A DNA stretch of 64,000 nucleotides, taken from assembly GCF_000744105.1 (NCBI RefSeq), contig NZ_JQLH01000001.1:4167001-4231000 (forward strand), read 5' to 3'. Below are positions 8,951-19,363 of this stretch, piece after piece; position 1 is the first letter of the stretch; each line of letters begins with the position of its first letter. The notes under the pieces are model-generated. The model was not told the DNA's origin. It made no database searches and saw only the letters and a program-made list of their open reading frames with translations. Origin of the DNA: Maribacter forsetii DSM 18668. GTDB lineage: Bacteria; Bacteroidota; Bacteroidia; Flavobacteriales; Flavobacteriaceae. The position numbers and the translations under genes are program-made.

Positions 8951-11900
8951 ATGAAGATTACATTCCTAAAAAGTCTGTTTATTCTAAGTGCATTTTTGTG
9001 CTTAGGATCTATACAGGCACAAGAAGTATCTGGAACGGTTTCAGATGCAAGTGGACCTTTACCAGGAGCTAGTGTTCTTGAAAAAGGAACAACGAATGGT
9101 ACGCAAACAGATTTCGACGGTAATTACACTTTGACCGCTGAAGAAGGTGCTGTACTTATTGTTAGTTATATCGGCTACAAAACTCAAGAAGTAGCAGTAA
9201 ACGGTAAAACTACAATTAATATTACCCTTCAAGAAGATGCACAAGCATTGGAAGAAGTTGTAATTATTGGTTACGGTACTACAACTGTTAAAGATGCAAC
9301 AGGTTCTGTATCTTCCGTGACATCAGAAGATTTTAATGGAGGTATAATTGCATCTCCAGAACAATTAATACAAGGTAAGACTGCCGGTGTACAAATTTCA
9401 CAAGCTAGTGGTGAGCCTGGTGCAGGTATAACTTTGAGAATTAGAGGTGCTGGTTCTGTTCGTGGAAACAATAGTCCGTTGTTCGTTATCGACGGCGTCC
9501 CTGTTTCTAACGAAAGTGTTTCTGCATCTGGTGGAGATTTAGGTGCTGGTAGTAGCGGGGCCAAAAACCCATTAAACTTTCTAAACCCTAACGATATTGA
9601 AAGCATGAGTGTTCTTAAAGATGCTTCTGCAACGGCTATCTATGGTTCAAGAGGTGCTAACGGTGTTGTTGTAATTACAACTAAATCTGGAAAAGGCGGA
9701 GGCACTTCAGGTCAATGGGGCTTCTCTAGTAATTTGAATATCGCAACGGTAGCAAACAAATATGATCTTTTATCTTCTGAAGAATTTGTAGAAAGAGGTG
9801 GTGCTGATCTTGGTGGCTCTACAGACTGGCAAGAATATCTTTTTAGAACTACTGCTTCTACCGACAATAACCTTTCTTACTCACAAAATTACGGATCAGG
9901 AAATGTTAGAGCTACTTTTGGTTACTCAAAGCAATTTGGTATTATTGAAAATACTGATTTTGAACGTATTTCAGGTAGAATAAACTTAACTCAACGTTTT
10001 TTTGATAACAAACTTACTTTGAATGCACAAGGAACGGTATCTAGAATCAATGATAGAGCGCCTTTCATTAGTAGAACTTCAGGAAGTACTGGTGATTTGT
10101 TAGCAGCAACTTATTATTCTAATCCAACGTTAAATGCTAATCCAAACATTGGAGCTGACCCTGATAGAAACCCTGCAAATCTATTAACATATTATGACGA
10201 TAATTCAGCTACTGATAGATTTCTTGGAAACGTATCCTTAAACTATTCATTTACCGATGAACTTTCTGCTAAAATCAATTTTGGACTTGATACGTCTGAA
10301 TCTACAAGAGGACAAGTAGTAAGCCCAAATATACTTGGTTTCACAAACGGTGTAATTGGAAATGGACGTGCTGTTGTAAGTAACTTAGACACTGAAAGCA
10401 AATTAATGGAGCTTACCATCAACTATAATAAAGAATTTGAAAACTCTAAGTTAGATGCTCTTGTAGGTTATTCATTCCAAGATTTTAATAGAAGTGGTCA
10501 AAATTTATTGGGTCAAGGGTATAGTACTACTGACATGAACCAAATAATTTCGGTTACAGAACAAGCTTATGAAGACACTCGCAACCTTGCAAGTAATTAT
10601 CAAGGTTACGGTATAGGTACTTTCAATGATCTACCTGGCAATGGCGATCAATTTCGAATTCTAGGTTTAACGCCAAATATCAACTCAACCACTAGTAGTA
10701 GCTTACCTAGTATTCCAATCACTGCATTTTCTGTAGATACTTTTGATTTTACAGATGAATTACAATCTTTCTTTGGTAGATTAAATTATACTCTTCATGA
10801 CAAATATTTATTTACCGGTACGGTAAGAGCAGATGGTTCGTCTAAATTTGGTGATAACAATAAATATGGAATTTTCCCTTCTGCTGCTTTCGCCTGGAAG
10901 CTTAACCAAGAAGATTTTATAAATGATGAGACTTTTTCAACTCTTAAATTAAGAGCAAGTTGGGGTATTACTGGTAACCAAGACGGTCTTGGCTATGGTG
11001 CTTACTTAAATAGAACAAGGTGGGATGGTTTAGGTATAGGAAGTAATTCTCAATTATCTGCACCTGCAACAAGTGAAGTAGCATTTGCAAACCCAGATCT
11101 TAAATGGGAATCTACAACACAATATGGTCTAGGTTTTGATTTCGGTTTCAACAACGATCGTTTTACTGCTACTATAGATCTTTACAGAAAAGAAACAAAT
11201 GATATTCTTTTAAATTTACCTGCGGTACAACCGGCCACTTCCCCTTTTGTGTTCCAGAATATTGACGGAACTATTATCAATCAAGGTGTAGAATTAGGTC
11301 TTGACTACGACTTAGTTGCAACAGATGACTTTGTTTGGAATGCTAACTTCAATATTTCTTACAACCAAAATGAATTGACCGACTATGATGGTCCAAATAT
11401 TCAAGCTGGTAATTTATACGGACAAGGTTTAACAGGTACAACATCTCAAGTATTAACTGACGGCAAACCTCTATATACTTATGAATTACGTTTAGTTGAT
11501 GAAAATTTTCAAGTAGATACTGACCCAACTATTCTTGACAAGTCGGCATTACCAAAAATCGTTTCCGGTTTATCTACAAGTATGAGTTACAAAAACTGGG
11601 ATGCTTCTTTATTCTTTTCTGGACAATTTGGATTTTATGTTTATAACAATACGGCAAATGCGTTATTTGCTGCACCACAAATTGGAAGTAGAAACAATTT
11701 ACGAAGTGTTTTGGACGATAATATTAACTTATCTGCAACGAACCCAAGTACATTCTTTTTAGAAAAAGGAGATTTCGTAAGACTTCAAACAGCATCAATT
11801 GGGTACAATGTACCACTTAGCGGTGAAGGTACTTTTAAAACCATGCGCTTAAGTGCTGTTGGTCAAAATCTATTTTTATTGACAGGATATAGTGGATTAG

Positions 11901-12016
11901 ACCCTGAAGTTAGTACTTCTGATATTCCATCTAATGGGTTCCCTTCTGCTTCAATAGACTACTTGTCATATCCAAGACCAGTTACTTTTAGTGTTGGATT
12001 TAACGTTACATTTTAA
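8951..12016 (+). CDS. SusC-like TonB-dependent outer-membrane receptor
   Basis: A 1021-residue SusC/RagA-type transporter. It has a Sec signal (about 1-23, ending IQAQ), a carboxypeptidase-regulatory-like domain (about 25-110, with the DFDGNYTL and VSYIGYKTQ segments), a plug domain (about 118-240, including IRGAGSV, PLFVIDGVP and the SATAIYGSRGANGVVVITTK motif), then a 22-strand-type barrel ending in a C-terminal aromatic residue (NVTF). It imports oligosaccharides across the outer membrane with TonB energy, partnered by the SusD protein 18 bases downstream. The adjoining GH65/GH13/pgmB operon suggests maltodextrin. Regulation is probably through the LacI-type site in front of it. Confidence 0.95.
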   Translation: MKITFLKSLFILSAFLCLGSIQAQEVSGTVSDASGPLPGASVLEKGTTNGTQTDFDGNYTLTAEEGAVLIVSYIGYKTQEVAVNGKTTINITLQEDAQALEEVVIIGYGTTTVKDATGSVSSVTSEDFNGGIIASPEQLIQGKTAGVQISQASGEPGAGITLRIRGAGSVRGNNSPLFVIDGVPVSNESVSASGGDLGAGSSGAKNPLNFLNPNDIESMSVLKDASATAIYGSRGANGVVVITTKSGKGGGTSGQWGFSSNLNIATVANKYDLLSSEEFVERGGADLGGSTDWQEYLFRTTASTDNNLSYSQNYGSGNVRATFGYSKQFGIIENTDFERISGRINLTQRFFDNKLTLNAQGTVSRINDRAPFISRTSGSTGDLLAATYYSNPTLNANPNIGADPDRNPANLLTYYDDNSATDRFLGNVSLNYSFTDELSAKINFGLDTSESTRGQVVSPNILGFTNGVIGNGRAVVSNLDTESKLMELTINYNKEFENSKLDALVGYSFQDFNRSGQNLLGQGYSTTDMNQIISVTEQAYEDTRNLASNYQGYGIGTFNDLPGNGDQFRILGLTPNINSTTSSSLPSIPITAFSVDTFDFTDELQSFFGRLNYTLHDKYLFTGTVRADGSSKFGDNNKYGIFPSAAFAWKLNQEDFINDETFSTLKLRASWGITGNQDGLGYGAYLNRTRWDGLGIGSNSQLSAPATSEVAFANPDLKWESTTQYGLGFDFGFNNDRFTATIDLYRKETNDILLNLPAVQPATSPFVFQNIDGTIINQGVELGLDYDLVATDDFVWNANFNISYNQNELTDYDGPNIQAGNLYGQGLTGTTSQVLTDGKPLYTYELRLVDENFQVDTDPTILDKSALPKIVSGLSTSMSYKNWDASLFFSGQFGFYVYNNTANALFAAPQIGSRNNLRSVLDDNINLSATNPSTFFLEKGDFVRLQTASIGYNVPLSGEGTFKTMRLSAVGQNLFLLTGYSGLDPEVSTSDIPSNGFPSASIDYLSYPRPVTFSVGFNVTF

Positions 12017-12034
12017 AAATAAAAAAATAGGATT

Positions 12035-13627
12035 ATGAAAAAAATAGTTAATTATTTATGTTTCGCACTCCCAATAGCACTGGTATTTTCTTGCACAGAC
12101 TTAGAGATCGAACCTACGGATTCATTGATATCTGAAGGTTTTGCAGGAGTGGCAAACGTACAAGGTGAAGTTGCTAATATCTCCAACATCATAACAGGAG
12201 GTAATTTAGGTAACCAAGATGGTCTATACGCTTTAAATGAAGTAACAACCGATGAATATGTTGTTGCCACTAGAGGTACAGACTGGGGAGATAACGGTAG
12301 ATGGTTAGCCATGCATAAACATTCATGGAACGCAGATTTACAGGATATACGTTTATCTTGGCAGGCTTTAAACAGCATTACAATTAATGCAACTCGTGTA
12401 ATCGACCCAGGCAGTGTTACTACAGCGGGAGGAGATGTCACTGAGCTGAAGGCGGAAGCAAGATTCTACAGAGCTTGGGCAATGAGCTGGATTTTAGACA
12501 TGTGGAGACAGGTACCTTATAGAGATGTTAATGCACCCAATAGTGAAATACCTACAGTTCTTACAGGGCAAGTTGCTATTGACAGTATAGTTGCAGACCT
12601 TAATATTGCAATTAGGGATTTACCACAAGTTACGGCAGGTGATGGTATTGAATTAAAACAAACGCCAACAAAAGCAGCAGCCAATCATTTAATGGCTAAG
12701 TTACATTTGAACAAACATGTTTATCTTGAAACAACTCCTGATAATGCAGACATGCAAGTTGTAATTGATGCTGTTGATGCAATAGAAGCAGATGGATATA
12801 CTTTAGCAGCTGCCGGAGATTTCTTTGATATATTTAGACCTAGTAATGATGTAGAAACAATTTGGTGGTCACCTGCAGCTACAGGCCCTAGAATTTGGAA
12901 TACATTACATTATAACCTAAACTTTCCTGGTTCCAATGATGGTGGAGGATGGAATGGATTTGCTACGTTATCTGAATTTTATCAATTATTTGAAGGTGAT
13001 CCAGATACCAACTATGTTGGAGACGGGCAAGAAGAAAGAAGAGGATGGGTTCCAGATGCAGAAACTGCTAATGCTGACAACCTTGGTATAGGATATGGTT
13101 TTCTAATTGGTCAACAATACGAACAAGATGGAACCCCTTTAACCGCAAGAGACAATGTAGGTAGTGTTCCTTTAGTTTTCACTAAAGAAGTAACCAAAGC
13201 TGAATACACTGCCCCTGCAGATAATGCAGTATTAGAAACGGACGGAACAAGAATGCTTAAATACCATCCTAATGAAGAAGGTGGAGATCAAAGAGCACAT
13301 ACTGTACGTTACAGATTTGCTGATGATTACTTAATGAGAGCCGAAGCTATGTTTAGAATGGGTCAAGATGTAACTGGTGCTATCAATACATTAAGAGTTA
13401 TAAGAGGTGCAACAGCACTAGGCTCAGTAAGTGAATCTGACCTTCTAGCAGAACGTGGTAGAGAAATGTATGCCGAATTAACCAGAAGACAAGATTTAAT
13501 AAGATTTGACGAGTATTTGAGAGCATGGAATCTTAAAGACGCTACAGATGCTAGATCTATTATTTTTCCAATTCCATTTGCAGATATCTTAGCTAATCCT
13601 AACTTGGTTCAAAACCCAGGATACTAA
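12035..13627 (+). CDS. SusD-like outer-membrane glycan-binding lipoprotein
   Basis: A 530-residue SusD/RagB-family protein with a lipoprotein signal (lipobox VFSC, Cys20). TPR-like helices around residues 130-260 (including ARFYRAWAMSWILDMW) and the C-terminal segments RYRFADDYLMRAEA, INTLR and ERGREMYAELTRRQDLIRF are hallmarks of the family. It sits as a lid on the SusC channel at the cell surface and binds the incoming glycan. A strong intrinsic terminator follows the stop. No susE/susF gene or secreted amylase follows, unlike many starch loci, so surface digestion must be done elsewhere or only short oligosaccharides are imported. Confidence 0.95.
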   Translation: MKKIVNYLCFALPIALVFSCTDLEIEPTDSLISEGFAGVANVQGEVANISNIITGGNLGNQDGLYALNEVTTDEYVVATRGTDWGDNGRWLAMHKHSWNADLQDIRLSWQALNSITINATRVIDPGSVTTAGGDVTELKAEARFYRAWAMSWILDMWRQVPYRDVNAPNSEIPTVLTGQVAIDSIVADLNIAIRDLPQVTAGDGIELKQTPTKAAANHLMAKLHLNKHVYLETTPDNADMQVVIDAVDAIEADGYTLAAAGDFFDIFRPSNDVETIWWSPAATGPRIWNTLHYNLNFPGSNDGGGWNGFATLSEFYQLFEGDPDTNYVGDGQEERRGWVPDAETANADNLGIGYGFLIGQQYEQDGTPLTARDNVGSVPLVFTKEVTKAEYTAPADNAVLETDGTRMLKYHPNEEGGDQRAHTVRYRFADDYLMRAEAMFRMGQDVTGAINTLRVIRGATALGSVSESDLLAERGREMYAELTRRQDLIRFDEYLRAWNLKDATDARSIIFPIPFADILANPNLVQNPGY

Positions 13628-13653
13628 GTATATATAATTTTAAGTTTAAGTTG

Positions 13654-13685
13654 AAAAGCCTCCAGTTAATTTTGGAGGCTTTTTT
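13654..13685 (+). terminator. Intrinsic terminator after susD
   Basis: The stem GCCTCCA/TGGAGGC with an 8-base loop is flanked by AAAA on the left and followed by a run of six or more T. It lies 27 bases after the susD stop and ends the susCD transcript. Confidence 0.9.
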
Positions 13686-14144
13686 ACGTTTTACACTTTG
13701 TAGAAATACTAAAAATACAATATCATTTTAAGATGATGCTCTCAGATCAACTACTCAAAGTACTTTCTCTTGCAACTGTAGCCAAAACTAGACAAGCTAT
13801 ATATTGGAATTCAGAAGGACAAAGAATTATCCATTAAATTGCTTTCTTCATTTGCTTAAAAGAATATACCCAGCTTCTGTAATATTACCTTGTATTTCTT
13901 TTACCTAATACTAATTAATGACAAAAAGCTTCTATAAATTTTAGAAACTAAGCTTTTAAAACTTCCTTATTTTATCTATCTAAACTTCTCTAATGTTTTA
14001 AATCACATTAAACTATTATTTCAATACAAATAGCGCAACATTTATGTACACAAAAGTGTATAAAAAATGTTACGCTATCAATAATTTTAGAAACTAGAGC
14101 CCTCTATTTTAAGATGCAAAAGGTCGTAACTTCTTTATAATATC
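13686..14144. other. Intergenic region without a recognised gene
   Basis: AT-rich DNA between the susD terminator and the end of the convergent SSS symporter gene. A 34-codon open frame at 13733-13837 is too short and unsupported to call. A weak inverted repeat (AAAAGCTT/AAGCTTTT) lies at 13924-13957. The phrase TTTTAGAAACTA occurs twice, near 13940 and 14085. A long interrupted palindrome at 14031-14077 is listed separately. Confidence 0.6.
14031..14077. repeat. Long interrupted palindrome downstream of the symporter gene
   Basis: The outer arms TAGCGCAACATTT and AAATGTTACGCTA pair except at one position. A second inverted repeat, TACAC-AAAA-GTGTA, is nested inside. The whole 47-base element could fold as one long hairpin. 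It lies about 70 bases beyond the 3' end of the minus-strand symporter gene. It could be a terminator or mRNA stabiliser for that gene, or a dispersed palindromic element; it lacks a clean T-run on either side. Confidence 0.55.
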
Positions 14145-15731
14145 TTATCTAAATATAATATAGGTACTAACAACTATTAAGGTAATTATCAAGCCAACAG
14201 GTTTTACATATTTCCAACCCGTAATGTCTACCTCATTTGTATATTCCTGCTCATAATCTGTTTCTCTAGGCTTCAATCTACCAATTACCAACATTAAAGT
14301 TATGGTCAAGACAAAAGTAATAGCCTGTACATGCAACATATGCGGCAACCATTCTACTCCAAGTCCTCTTTGCATAAATATATAAATTACATAAACCACA
14401 ACAGCAAATATTATCCCTGCTTTGGCAGCAATAGCTGGAACTCTTTTTGTTAAAAACCCAATGACGATTGCTGATAGAATAGGAATACTGTAAGCCCCAT
14501 TTACCTGCTGCAAGTAACCAAAAAGACCATCTGACGCATAATATAAAAAAGGAGCTAATATCATTGAAAACAACGCAAGCATAACACCAAAACGCTTACC
14601 TACTGCAACAACTTTGGTTTCCGATGCTTCTTTATTTATGTACTCTTTATAAATATCCAAACCAAACAAGGTAACACAACTATTCAACGCACTGTTAAAA
14701 GAACTTAAAATGGCACCGAAAAGCACCGCGGCAAAAAAACCAACCAACGTTACCGGTAAAACTGCTGCTACTAATTTAGGATAAGCCTGATCCGCTCTAC
14801 CCAACTGACCGTCAAACATATGAAAAGCTATAATACCGGGCAAAACAACGATTAACGGACCCAATATTTTAAAGCACGCTGCAAGCATTACTCCTTTCTG
14901 ACCTTCTTTCAAGTTTTTTGCCCCTAAAGCTCTCTGAATAATTTGTTGGTTGGTTCCCCAGTAAAATAATTGTACCAAAACCATACCCGTAAATATGGTA
15001 GCAAATGGTATACTAGAAGATTCGGATCCTATGGCATTAAATTTTTCTGGATGTTCAGCCGTAAGTTTTGAAAAACCTCCTAAAATACTATTGTCATCGC
15101 TTATTGCATAAAGTCCGAATATAGGTATCAACAAACCTCCTATCAATAACCCAATAGCATTGATAGTATCAGAAACAGCAACAGCTTTCAACCCTCCAAA
15201 TATGGCATAAATACTACCAATTATTCCTATACTCCATACGCAAACCCATATTGATGCCCATTCAGAAATACCCAATTTTGCAGGTAAATCAAACATTCCG
15301 CTTATTGCTAAAGACCCAGAATATAAAACAATTGGCAAAAGAACAATTGCATAACCACTTAAAAACAAACCCGATGTCATTGCCTTGGTAGTGGTATCGA
15401 ATCTTCTTTCTAAATATGTTGGTATTGTACTAATACCTCCTTTCAAATATCTCGGTAATAGATATATGGCACATATTACCATTGCAATAGCCGCCAAAGT
15501 CTCCCAAGCCATCACTAATATTCCATCACTGTAGGCATTACCGTTAAGACCAACAATTTGTTCGGTAGATAGGTTGGTTAACAATAAAGATCCCGCTATT
15601 ACTCCTGCTGTTAAACTACGCCCTCCTAGAAAGTAACCGTCAGAAGTTTGTTCATTAGTTGATCTTGTTGCAAAATATGCAATTACGGCTACTAAAATAG
15701 TAAAGCCTAAAAAAGATAAAATCCCTATCAT
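14145..15731 (-). CDS. SSS-family sodium:solute symporter
   Basis: A 528-residue integral membrane protein with about 14 hydrophobic segments. The N-terminal part has DGYFLGGRSLTAGVIAGSL and NLSTEQIVGLNG, and further on there is the YLERRFD motif. These are the marks of the solute:sodium symporter family in its SGLT-like branch. The family moves sugars, inositol, amino acids or other small solutes with sodium across the inner membrane. It converges on susCD and lies next to a maltose locus that has no MFS maltose permease in this window, so a sugar is a reasonable but unproven substrate. It is transcribed alone, divergent from the FG-GAP operon. Confidence 0.9.
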   Translation of the reverse strand: MIGILSFLGFTILVAVIAYFATRSTNEQTSDGYFLGGRSLTAGVIAGSLLLTNLSTEQIVGLNGNAYSDGILVMAWETLAAIAMVICAIYLLPRYLKGGISTIPTYLERRFDTTTKAMTSGLFLSGYAIVLLPIVLYSGSLAISGMFDLPAKLGISEWASIWVCVWSIGIIGSIYAIFGGLKAVAVSDTINAIGLLIGGLLIPIFGLYAISDDNSILGGFSKLTAEHPEKFNAIGSESSSIPFATIFTGMVLVQLFYWGTNQQIIQRALGAKNLKEGQKGVMLAACFKILGPLIVVLPGIIAFHMFDGQLGRADQAYPKLVAAVLPVTLVGFFAAVLFGAILSSFNSALNSCVTLFGLDIYKEYINKEASETKVVAVGKRFGVMLALFSMILAPFLYYASDGLFGYLQQVNGAYSIPILSAIVIGFLTKRVPAIAAKAGIIFAVVVYVIYIFMQRGLGVEWLPHMLHVQAITFVLTITLMLVIGRLKPRETDYEQEYTNEVDITGWKYVKPVGLIITLIVVSTYIIFR

Positions 15732-16006
15732 TTGTTGAGTTGTTTGTTGTTAAGTCAAGGTTAAATATATTGGATTATTTCCATTACTTCTAAAAAGTAG
15801 CAATTAAATCTTATTATTCATATAATTCAGCAGTTACGATAACGATTTCTTTAAATTTTAACGTTGACTTTTGTCAAATATGCCTAACAAATAGTAGGTA
15901 TTTGGTTATATTGCAAATTAATTTTAAACTGCCTATTACACAGGTTTCTAACTCAATTTTTACAGCTTACATTTTAACTCAAAATCCTATTTCAAACTCA
16001 AAAAGA

Positions 16007-19000
16007 ATGAACTCCAATCTTCTTAAGCTATTTTGCGTTGGCTTATTTATTTGCCTTTTATATTCCTGCAACTCTAATGAAAATAAAAATACGTTAGAAG
16101 AAAATAAAGAGCCCACTCTATTCACACTATTACAGCCAGAAGAAACTGGTCTATCTTTTATAAACAAGGTTAATAACTCTAAAGAATTTAACATTTTTAA
16201 ATACCGTAATTTCTACAATGGTGGCGGTGTTGCTATTGGTGATATTAATAATGACGGTTTAGCAGATGTTTTCTTGACCGGTAACATGGAACCCAACAAA
16301 CTATTTCTTAATAAAGGCGACATGAAATTTGAAGATATTTCAGAAACAGCCGGAATAAAAGGTAACAAACCATGGTCTACAGGTGTAGTGATGGCAGATA
16401 TTGATAATGACGGTTTACTAGATATTTACGTAAGTAATGCCGGCAACATGGAAGGCAACAACCATGATAACGACCTTTATATTAATAACGGAGACGGCAC
16501 TTTTACCGAAAAAGCCCATGAGTATAATCTAGCGGAAACAGGTTTTTCTACTCATGCCTCTTTCTTTGATTATGACAAGGATGGCGATTTAGATGCCTAC
16601 ATTCTAAACAATAGTAATATCCCTGTAAGTAGCCTTGGATATGCAGAACAACGAGAAGTAAGAGCACAAGATTGGGAAGGCGTACCAAAAATTTTTAGAG
16701 GTGTTGGTGATATGCTGCTAAGAAATGATAACGGCAAATTTGTTGATGTTAGTGAAGATGCTGGTATTTATGGTAGTCTTATTGGCTTTGGTCTTGGCGT
16801 TATGGTCGTAGACATCAATAATGACCTATACCCAGACATCTATGTTTCTAACGATTTTTACGAAAGAGATTATTTATACATTAACAACCAAGACGGTACT
16901 TTTAGAGAAGAGGTACAAAAGTGGACAAACCATTTGAGCTTATCTGCAATGGGAGTTGATATGGCGGACATTAATAACGACGGACTAACAGATATCTTCA
17001 TAACAGACATGTTGCCCGAACCGGATCAACGTGTAAAATCTGTTATGGAATTTGAAGGGTATAATATCTTTAAACTAAAACAGAGTAAAGATTTCCACCA
17101 GCAATACATTCAAAATACATTACAGCTGAACAATGGAAATGGCTCTTTTTCTGAGATTGCGTATTACAGTGGTGTTGAAGCAACTGACTGGAGCTGGTCT
17201 GGACTTTTATTCGACATGGATAACGACGGACTAAAAGATATTTATATCACCAATGGTATTAACCACGATCTTACAGATTTAGATTTTATAGATTTCTTTG
17301 CTAATGACATTATTCAAAAAATGGCATTGACGGGCAGAAAAGAGTCTATTGATTCTATCATTAACAAAATGCCTGTTACGCCGTTACCAAACTACGCATA
17401 CCGCAACAATGGCGACATTACCTTCAGCAACTACAATAAACAATGGGGTTTTGAATTACCCAGTCGCTCTAACGGTTCTGCTTATGGAGATTTAGATAAT
17501 GATGGCGATTTAGATTTGATCGTCAACAATGTAAATATGGAGACATTCGTATATCGAAATAACTCTGAATCTCAATTAGAAAACAATTATATAAAATTAA
17601 AATTCAAGGGAAGCGATGGTAATAAATTTGGAATAGGAACAGTTGCCCGTTTATATTACCCAGATAACATTATCGACCAGACCTTAATGCCGTCTAGAGG
17701 TTTTCAGTCATCAGTAGAATACCCGATGACTATAGGTCTTGGAACTACTGAAACTTTAGACTCTATTCGTATTATATGGCCTGACGATACTACTTCTAAG
17801 TTAATTAATGTAAAAGCCAACCAGACCATTACATTTAATCAAGAAGAAGCTACCGAAATATTTAAAAGTAAAGAAACTGAAACTCCAACCCTTTTAAAAT
17901 CGATCGATAATAATACATTCCTGACCCATAAAGAAAATAACTATATGGATTTTGACAACGAAGGGTTGATTTCTAAATCATTGGCAGAAGAAGGTCCTGG
18001 TTTAGCGGTAGGAGATGTAAATGGTGACGGTAATGATGATATTTTCATAGGTGGCGCAAAAAATCAAACCGGTGCATTATATCTTCACAATGGCAATGGC
18101 TCACTGTCTAAACCTATTGTAAAATATTTTGAAACCGAAGCACTACTAGAGGATACCACTGCTTCCTTTTTTGATTCGGACAATGATGGTGATTTAGATC
18201 TTATGGTCGGTACTGGAGGAAACGAATTAGGCATGCAAGGTACATATGGCATCCGACTTTATCTAAATGACGGCAAAGGCAATTTTTCTTTAAGCACAGA
18301 CAAACTACCGAATATCAATAAAAATGTAGCGGTTGTCGCTCCGTCAGATTTTGATAATGATGGTGATATGGATATTTTCATAGGCTCAAGAAGTGTTGTA
18401 GGCACCTACGGCGTAAACCCTGATCACCTATTCCTCTTAAATAATGGCGATGGCACTTTTACAGATGCTACAGAACGTTCTGCATACGACCTAAAAGATG
18501 CCGGTATGATTACCGATGCCAAATGGTTAGACATGAATGGTGACGGCAAGGATGACCTAGTAACCGTTTCTGATTGGGGCAGTCCAAAAATTTATAAAAA
18601 CTCTGGTAGAAGGCTTAGCGATACCAAAAGTTCTCTTGACAGCCTTAATGGATGGTGGGGTGCTGTAGAAGGTTATGATTTAGATAACGACGGAGATCAA
18701 GATTTAATTTTAGGTAATACAGGCAGTAATATTCATTACAAACCTTCACCTGGACAACCTATGAAAATGTGGGTAAACGATTTTGATAATGATGGTACTA
18801 TTGAACAAATTACCACGCAAAATTATGATGGCGGTGATTATCCTCTTCATCAAAAAAAGGAATTGACCACACAAATATTGGCCCTCAAGAAAAAGAACAT
18901 CAAAGCTTCAGAGTATGCTTCAAAAACTATTCAAGAGCTATTCACAAAAGACGTTATCGACAATACCATATTAAAAGAAGCAAGTATTGCTGAAACCGTA

Positions 19001-19363
19001 ATTGCAATTAATGACGGTAATGGTAATTTCACTATCAAAATTCTACCCCCTCAAGTTCAATTCTCATGCATATGTGACATTCAATGTTTAGATGTAAACA
19101 AGGACGGGAATCTTGATCTTGTAATGGCGGGCAATAATTTTGAGTTCAAACCCCAATATTCTAGACTAGATGCTAACTATGGTAATGTTCTCCTAGGTGA
19201 CGGAAAATTGAATTTTGAATGGCAAAACTATGGTGACAGTGGTTTCTTTATACGGAATGAAGTAAAACAACTGCAGATTGTAAAGGATAAAAAAGGAAAC
19301 GAATTTATCATCGCAGCCATCAACAATGACACACCAAAATTGTATCGATTAAATGAAGAATAG
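16007..19363 (+). CDS. FG-GAP/VCBS and UnbV (ASPIC) repeat lipoprotein 1
   Basis: A protein of about 1118 residues, read from the ATG at 16007, which gives a proper lipoprotein signal (LLYSC, Cys21); an in-frame ATG at 15902 would bury that signal. About 14 calcium-loop repeats of the form DxNNDGxxDIY (for example DIDNDGLLDIYV and DLDNDGDLDLIV) build one or two beta-propellers. A UnbV/ASPIC domain lies around 526-612, including the SRGFQSS and IIWPD segments. Such proteins are surface or periplasmic lipoproteins of unknown role, frequent next to SusC/SusD genes in Bacteroidota. It is first in a five-gene operon and overlaps the paralogous next gene by 11 bases. Confidence 0.9.
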   Translation: MNSNLLKLFCVGLFICLLYSCNSNENKNTLEENKEPTLFTLLQPEETGLSFINKVNNSKEFNIFKYRNFYNGGGVAIGDINNDGLADVFLTGNMEPNKLFLNKGDMKFEDISETAGIKGNKPWSTGVVMADIDNDGLLDIYVSNAGNMEGNNHDNDLYINNGDGTFTEKAHEYNLAETGFSTHASFFDYDKDGDLDAYILNNSNIPVSSLGYAEQREVRAQDWEGVPKIFRGVGDMLLRNDNGKFVDVSEDAGIYGSLIGFGLGVMVVDINNDLYPDIYVSNDFYERDYLYINNQDGTFREEVQKWTNHLSLSAMGVDMADINNDGLTDIFITDMLPEPDQRVKSVMEFEGYNIFKLKQSKDFHQQYIQNTLQLNNGNGSFSEIAYYSGVEATDWSWSGLLFDMDNDGLKDIYITNGINHDLTDLDFIDFFANDIIQKMALTGRKESIDSIINKMPVTPLPNYAYRNNGDITFSNYNKQWGFELPSRSNGSAYGDLDNDGDLDLIVNNVNMETFVYRNNSESQLENNYIKLKFKGSDGNKFGIGTVARLYYPDNIIDQTLMPSRGFQSSVEYPMTIGLGTTETLDSIRIIWPDDTTSKLINVKANQTITFNQEEATEIFKSKETETPTLLKSIDNNTFLTHKENNYMDFDNEGLISKSLAEEGPGLAVGDVNGDGNDDIFIGGAKNQTGALYLHNGNGSLSKPIVKYFETEALLEDTTASFFDSDNDGDLDLMVGTGGNELGMQGTYGIRLYLNDGKGNFSLSTDKLPNINKNVAVVAPSDFDNDGDMDIFIGSRSVVGTYGVNPDHLFLLNNGDGTFTDATERSAYDLKDAGMITDAKWLDMNGDGKDDLVTVSDWGSPKIYKNSGRRLSDTKSSLDSLNGWWGAVEGYDLDNDGDQDLILGNTGSNIHYKPSPGQPMKMWVNDFDNDGTIEQITTQNYDGGDYPLHQKKELTTQILALKKKNIKASEYASKTIQELFTKDVIDNTILKEASIAETVIAINDGNGNFTIKILPPQVQFSCICDIQCLDVNKDGNLDLVMAGNNFEFKPQYSRLDANYGNVLLGDGKLNFEWQNYGDSGFFIRNEVKQLQIVKDKKGNEFIIAAINNDTPKLYRLNEE

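Noticed and set aside
13733..13837. A 34-codon open frame in the spacer after susD
   Set aside because: It is short, has no recognisable motif, and follows a strong terminator without a promoter that I can see.
15902..16006. Upstream start for the first FG-GAP lipoprotein
   Set aside because: It would put 35 residues before a clear lipoprotein signal, which is not compatible with export; the ATG at 16007 fits.
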